A stretch of 6,694 nucleotides of DNA from CAYMLQ01 sp964390795 (GTDB taxonomy: Bacteria; Verrucomicrobiota; Kiritimatiellia; RFP12; UBA1067), in the NCBI GenBank assembly GCA_964390795.1, contig CAYMLQ010000338.1, forward strand, positions 1-6,694, read 5' to 3'. This document shows, piece after piece, positions 4,959 through 6,694 of the stretch (position 1 is its first letter; the number at the start of each line of letters is the position of its first letter). Below the pieces are notes generated by a model, which searched no databases, had not been told where the DNA came from, and saw only the letters and a program-made list of their open reading frames with translations. A program made the position numbers and the translations under genes.

Positions 4959-5391
4959 TCGGCATAAATTGGGTGGAGCGGCGGCAAGCGGTATCCCGCG
5001 CGATTCCCATCGGCCGTCTCTCGCACATCGCCCTCTCCCACTGTTTCTGAGTCACCTCAAATACGCCGATATAGAAACCTTGGTCAGCGTGACCTCGTGA
5101 TGATCCTCGCTCCTGAACCGGCCCAGTTCTTCGTTCTGGCTGCCCATCATGAACCTCCCCGGCTCGATCCGGCGCAGCACCAGCTTTTCGGTCTTGAACT
5201 CGTCAGTCCAGCCTCCCTTGGGAACTTCGGCAAGGAACGTCACCGGATACTTGTCCGCTTCCTTCCCACCCGAGAGATCGACGACCAGATACAGATCGCC
5301 AGACTTGCCGGGTTTGGCGACGGGGGACACTGCGGCAGGCGACGGGGCAGCCTCCCTGTGCGCTTGTTCCGATGACTACTCTATTAAACAT
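4951..5391 (-). pseudogene. Frameshifted N-terminal fragment of a SUMF1/FGE-like (formylglycine-generating-enzyme fold) protein
   Basis: The conserved part is read on the minus strand from about 5330: GDLYLVVDLSGG, KYPVTFLAEVP, then KGGWTDEFKTEKLVLRRI, PGRFMMGSQNEELGRF and HHEVTLTK. This matches the start of secreted SUMF1-type proteins, whose relatives generate formylglycine or act as non-heme iron or lectin-like domains. After LTK (AAG at 5081-5079) only two bases precede the next conserved stretch, FYIGVFEVTQKQW, which continues in another frame. A one-base loss therefore explains the early stop at 5052. The shifted frame ends at TAA (4953-4951), and the rest of the domain, including any catalytic residues, is absent. 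A possible original start, MFNRVV at 5391, is in a different frame from the conserved block, implying a second lesion near 5345. An in-frame GTG at 5330 could start a short peptide, but a working protein is very unlikely. Confidence 0.78.
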
Positions 5392-5397
5392 GCTCGT

Positions 5398-5426
5398 ATA
5401 ATGCTGAGACTTCCGAAAAATGGCAA
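5398..5426 (-). promoter_or_regulatory. Candidate promoter remnant of the SUMF1-type pseudogene
   Basis: TTGCCA (5421-5426) and CATTAT (5398-5403) on the minus strand are 17 bp apart and resemble -35 and -10 boxes. The -10 is only 6 nt from the ATG at 5391, so that ATG would be nearly leaderless. Either the true start was further in or this is chance. Confidence 0.28.
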
Positions 5427-5427
5427 G

Positions 5428-5449
5428 GCGGATTGGAAGCGGATTGGAA
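5428..5449. repeat. Perfect tandem duplication of an 11-bp unit
   Basis: GCGGATTGGAA occurs twice head to tail (5428-5438 and 5439-5449) directly upstream of the promoter-like boxes. It may be replication slippage or a pair of binding sites. Confidence 0.6.
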
Positions 5450-5458
5450 GTCGTCAAA

Positions 5459-5522
5459 CGTAGGTCGGGATCGAAATCCCGACATTCGCGCGACCGAGTC
5501 GGGATTGCGATCCCGGCCTACG
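5459..5522. repeat. REP pair (REPIN-like) with GTAG heads facing outward, downstream of the helicase gene
   Basis: Two 25-bp units lie in inverted orientation at 5459-5483 and 5498-5522, matching at 23 of 25 positions and separated by 14 bp. The first has GTAG (5460-5463) followed by a perfect 8-bp stem GTCGGGAT/ATCCCGAC with a CGAA loop. The second ends with CTAC (5518-5521). It lies 11 bp after the helicase stop, a usual place for REPs, where they can protect or attenuate transcripts. No RAYT transposase is in the window. Confidence 0.75.
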
Positions 5523-5532
5523 CGCACCCTCG

Positions 5533-6694
5533 CTAGCCGCGCAGTCCGTAATTCTCGCGGGTCAGGCCGCGCGGCAGTTCTTTGATGAAGCGCGAGGGCT
5601 TGCAGAAGAAGACCCCGCCGTCGCGCGTGCGACGCATCTCGGGCGCGCACAGCACCAGCTCGTCCTTGGCGCGCGTGACGGCCACGTAGAAGAGCCGGCG
5701 CTCCTCGGCGTCGTCCTCCGACTCGCCCATCGAGCGTCCGGAAGGGAACATGCCCTCCGACGCCCAGATCACGAACACCACCGGCCACTCCAAGCCCTTG
5801 GCCTGATGCACGGTGCTGAGGTGGATCATGTCCGCCTTCTCGCGGGCCATCTTGTCATATTCGTGGTCAATGTTCGTGAGCAGCGCGACCTCCTGCAGGA
5901 AGGCCGGGATGCCGCCGCTCTTGCCGATCTGCAGGGCCAGCTCGCGGATGTCCTCCTCGCGCTTCTCGCCGTTCTCGTAGGCGCGGTAGAGGTAGGTGTG
6001 GAAGAACACGTCGCAGAAGCGCTGGACCACCTCGCCGCCCGCGGCCGAGAGGTTCTCGCGGTGGTATTCCTCGAACAGGCGGTCGATCTCCTGCCACTGC
6101 CCGCGCGCCGCGGGCTTCATAGCGGCGCACAGCCGGGCGCGCTGCTCCGGGTCGCGCGTGTCGTACACGCCGCCCAGCTTCTCCCAGAGCGCGTCGACGG
6201 TCTTCTCGCCCACGCCGCCCAGCATGCCGAGCAGGCGGTTGAAGGCCATGCGGTCCGCGGGGATCTCGCACACGCGCAGGAACGCGACCACATCCTTCAC
6301 GTGCGCCTGCTCGAAGACGCCGATGCCGGAGGTGATCACGTACGGCAGCCGCGCGCGCCCCAGCATCATCTGCAGCTCGATCGAGTGGAAGTGGGCGCGG
6401 TAGAGCACCGCCATGTCGCGCAGATTGTAGCCGTCCTCCTGATAGCGCCGGATCAGCGTCAGCAGCGCCTGCGCCTGCTCGTCGCCGTCGCGCAGGAAGA
6501 AGACGCGCGGCTTGGTGCGCGCCTTGCGCGTCGGCCGCAGCGTCTTCTGGAACTGCTCGGGGTTGCCCTTGATGCAGGCGTTGGCCACTTCGAGAATCTC
6601 GGGCGCGCTGCGGTAGTTCTGCTCCAGCTTGACGATGCTGCAGCCGTCCCAGCGCTTGGGGAACTCCATGATGTTGCGGAAGTCCGCGCCGCGC
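5533..6694 (-). CDS. UvrD/PcrA/Rep-type ATP-dependent DNA helicase, C-terminal part
   Basis: The frame is open from the window edge (RGADFRNI before the ATG at 6669), so the gene begins outside. This is an SF1A 3'-5' helicase acting in repair or replication. RGAD is the end of the motif III region (QxxYxFRGA). Counting from the internal Met at 6669, motif IV LEQNYRS is at 15-21. GIGVFEQAHVKDVVAFLR at 115-132 matches the family's GGxxFFExxEIKDxxAYLR block. Motif V, STVHQAKGLEW, is at 285-295, and motif VI, EERRLFYVAVTRAKDEL, at 322-338, with R333 in the arginine-finger position. Walker A and B would lie upstream. The protein ends about 40 residues after motif VI, with PSRFIKELP, so it lacks the long tail with a Tudor-like fold found in PcrA and UvrD. 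This visible part has no lesion. I cannot tell UvrD, PcrA and Rep apart, so no gene symbol is given. Confidence 0.93.
   Translation of the reverse strand, partial: RGADFRNIMEFPKRWDGCSIVKLEQNYRSAPEILEVANACIKGNPEQFQKTLRPTRKARTKPRVFFLRDGDEQAQALLTLIRRYQEDGYNLRDMAVLYRAHFHSIELQMMLGRARLPYVITSGIGVFEQAHVKDVVAFLRVCEIPADRMAFNRLLGMLGGVGEKTVDALWEKLGGVYDTRDPEQRARLCAAMKPAARGQWQEIDRLFEEYHRENLSAAGGEVVQRFCDVFFHTYLYRAYENGEKREEDIRELALQIGKSGGIPAFLQEVALLTNIDHEYDKMAREKADMIHLSTVHQAKGLEWPVVFVIWASEGMFPSGRSMGESEDDAEERRLFYVAVTRAKDELVLCAPEMRRTRDGGVFFCKPSRFIKELPRGLTRENYGLRG

Noticed and set aside
5052..5330. Intact 92-residue protein from the GTG at 5330
   Set aside because: The homology continues in another frame just before the stop, so this frame is only the first part of a broken gene.
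4337..5522. CRISPR array
   Set aside because: Repeats occur only as inverted pairs of different families; there is no series of direct repeats with equal spacers.

Overview
The window reads as a GC-rich bacterial chromosome piece, and every convincing gene lies on the minus strand. Three families suggest a member of the PVC superphylum, perhaps Kiritimatiellota or Lentisphaerota. They are a secreted GH20-type glycosidase, a DUF4838 lipoprotein and a decayed formylglycine-generating-enzyme-like (SUMF1-type) gene with the GDLYLVVDLSGG and GGWTDEFKT signature. This assignment rests on remembered family distribution, not on a marker gene.

Layout in transcription order, from high to low coordinates. 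(1) 5533-6694: C-terminal part of a UvrD/PcrA-type helicase, entering from the right edge. (2) 4143-5532: no intact gene, but a graveyard. It holds a GTAG-headed REP pair just after the helicase, a SUMF1-type pseudogene with two frame changes, and an AAA/DUF4143 ATPase gene collapsed so that its start is joined to its C-terminal domain. It also holds a second REP pair inside the decayed ATPase tail and a 176-bp element bounded by perfect 23-bp inverted repeats. (3) 2598-4118: a DUF4838 lipoprotein that looks shortened in the middle. Its stop codon lies inside a REP-like hairpin. (4) 2290-2536: a nested palindromic element of about 250 bp. (5) 1678-2204: a type II toxin-antitoxin operon (addiction-module antitoxin plus RelE/ParE toxin). 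(6) 1209-1553: a small three-helix membrane protein of unknown function. (7) 1-1165: N-terminal 388 residues of a secreted GH20-type glycoside hydrolase, running off the left edge.

The two exported glycan-related proteins (GH20 and DUF4838) are on the same strand and may act on the same kind of extracellular polysaccharide. They are separated by a visibly more AT-rich insert of repeat element, toxin-antitoxin pair and small membrane protein. The main theme is genome erosion and repeat expansion: two genes with apparent internal deletions, one frameshifted gene, three hairpin repeats sharing a GTAG head, and two larger inverted-repeat elements. I see no new defence or metabolic system. The repeat and deletion structures are the most unusual content. 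No tRNA, rRNA, CRISPR array, complete transposase or convincing intrinsic terminator was seen.
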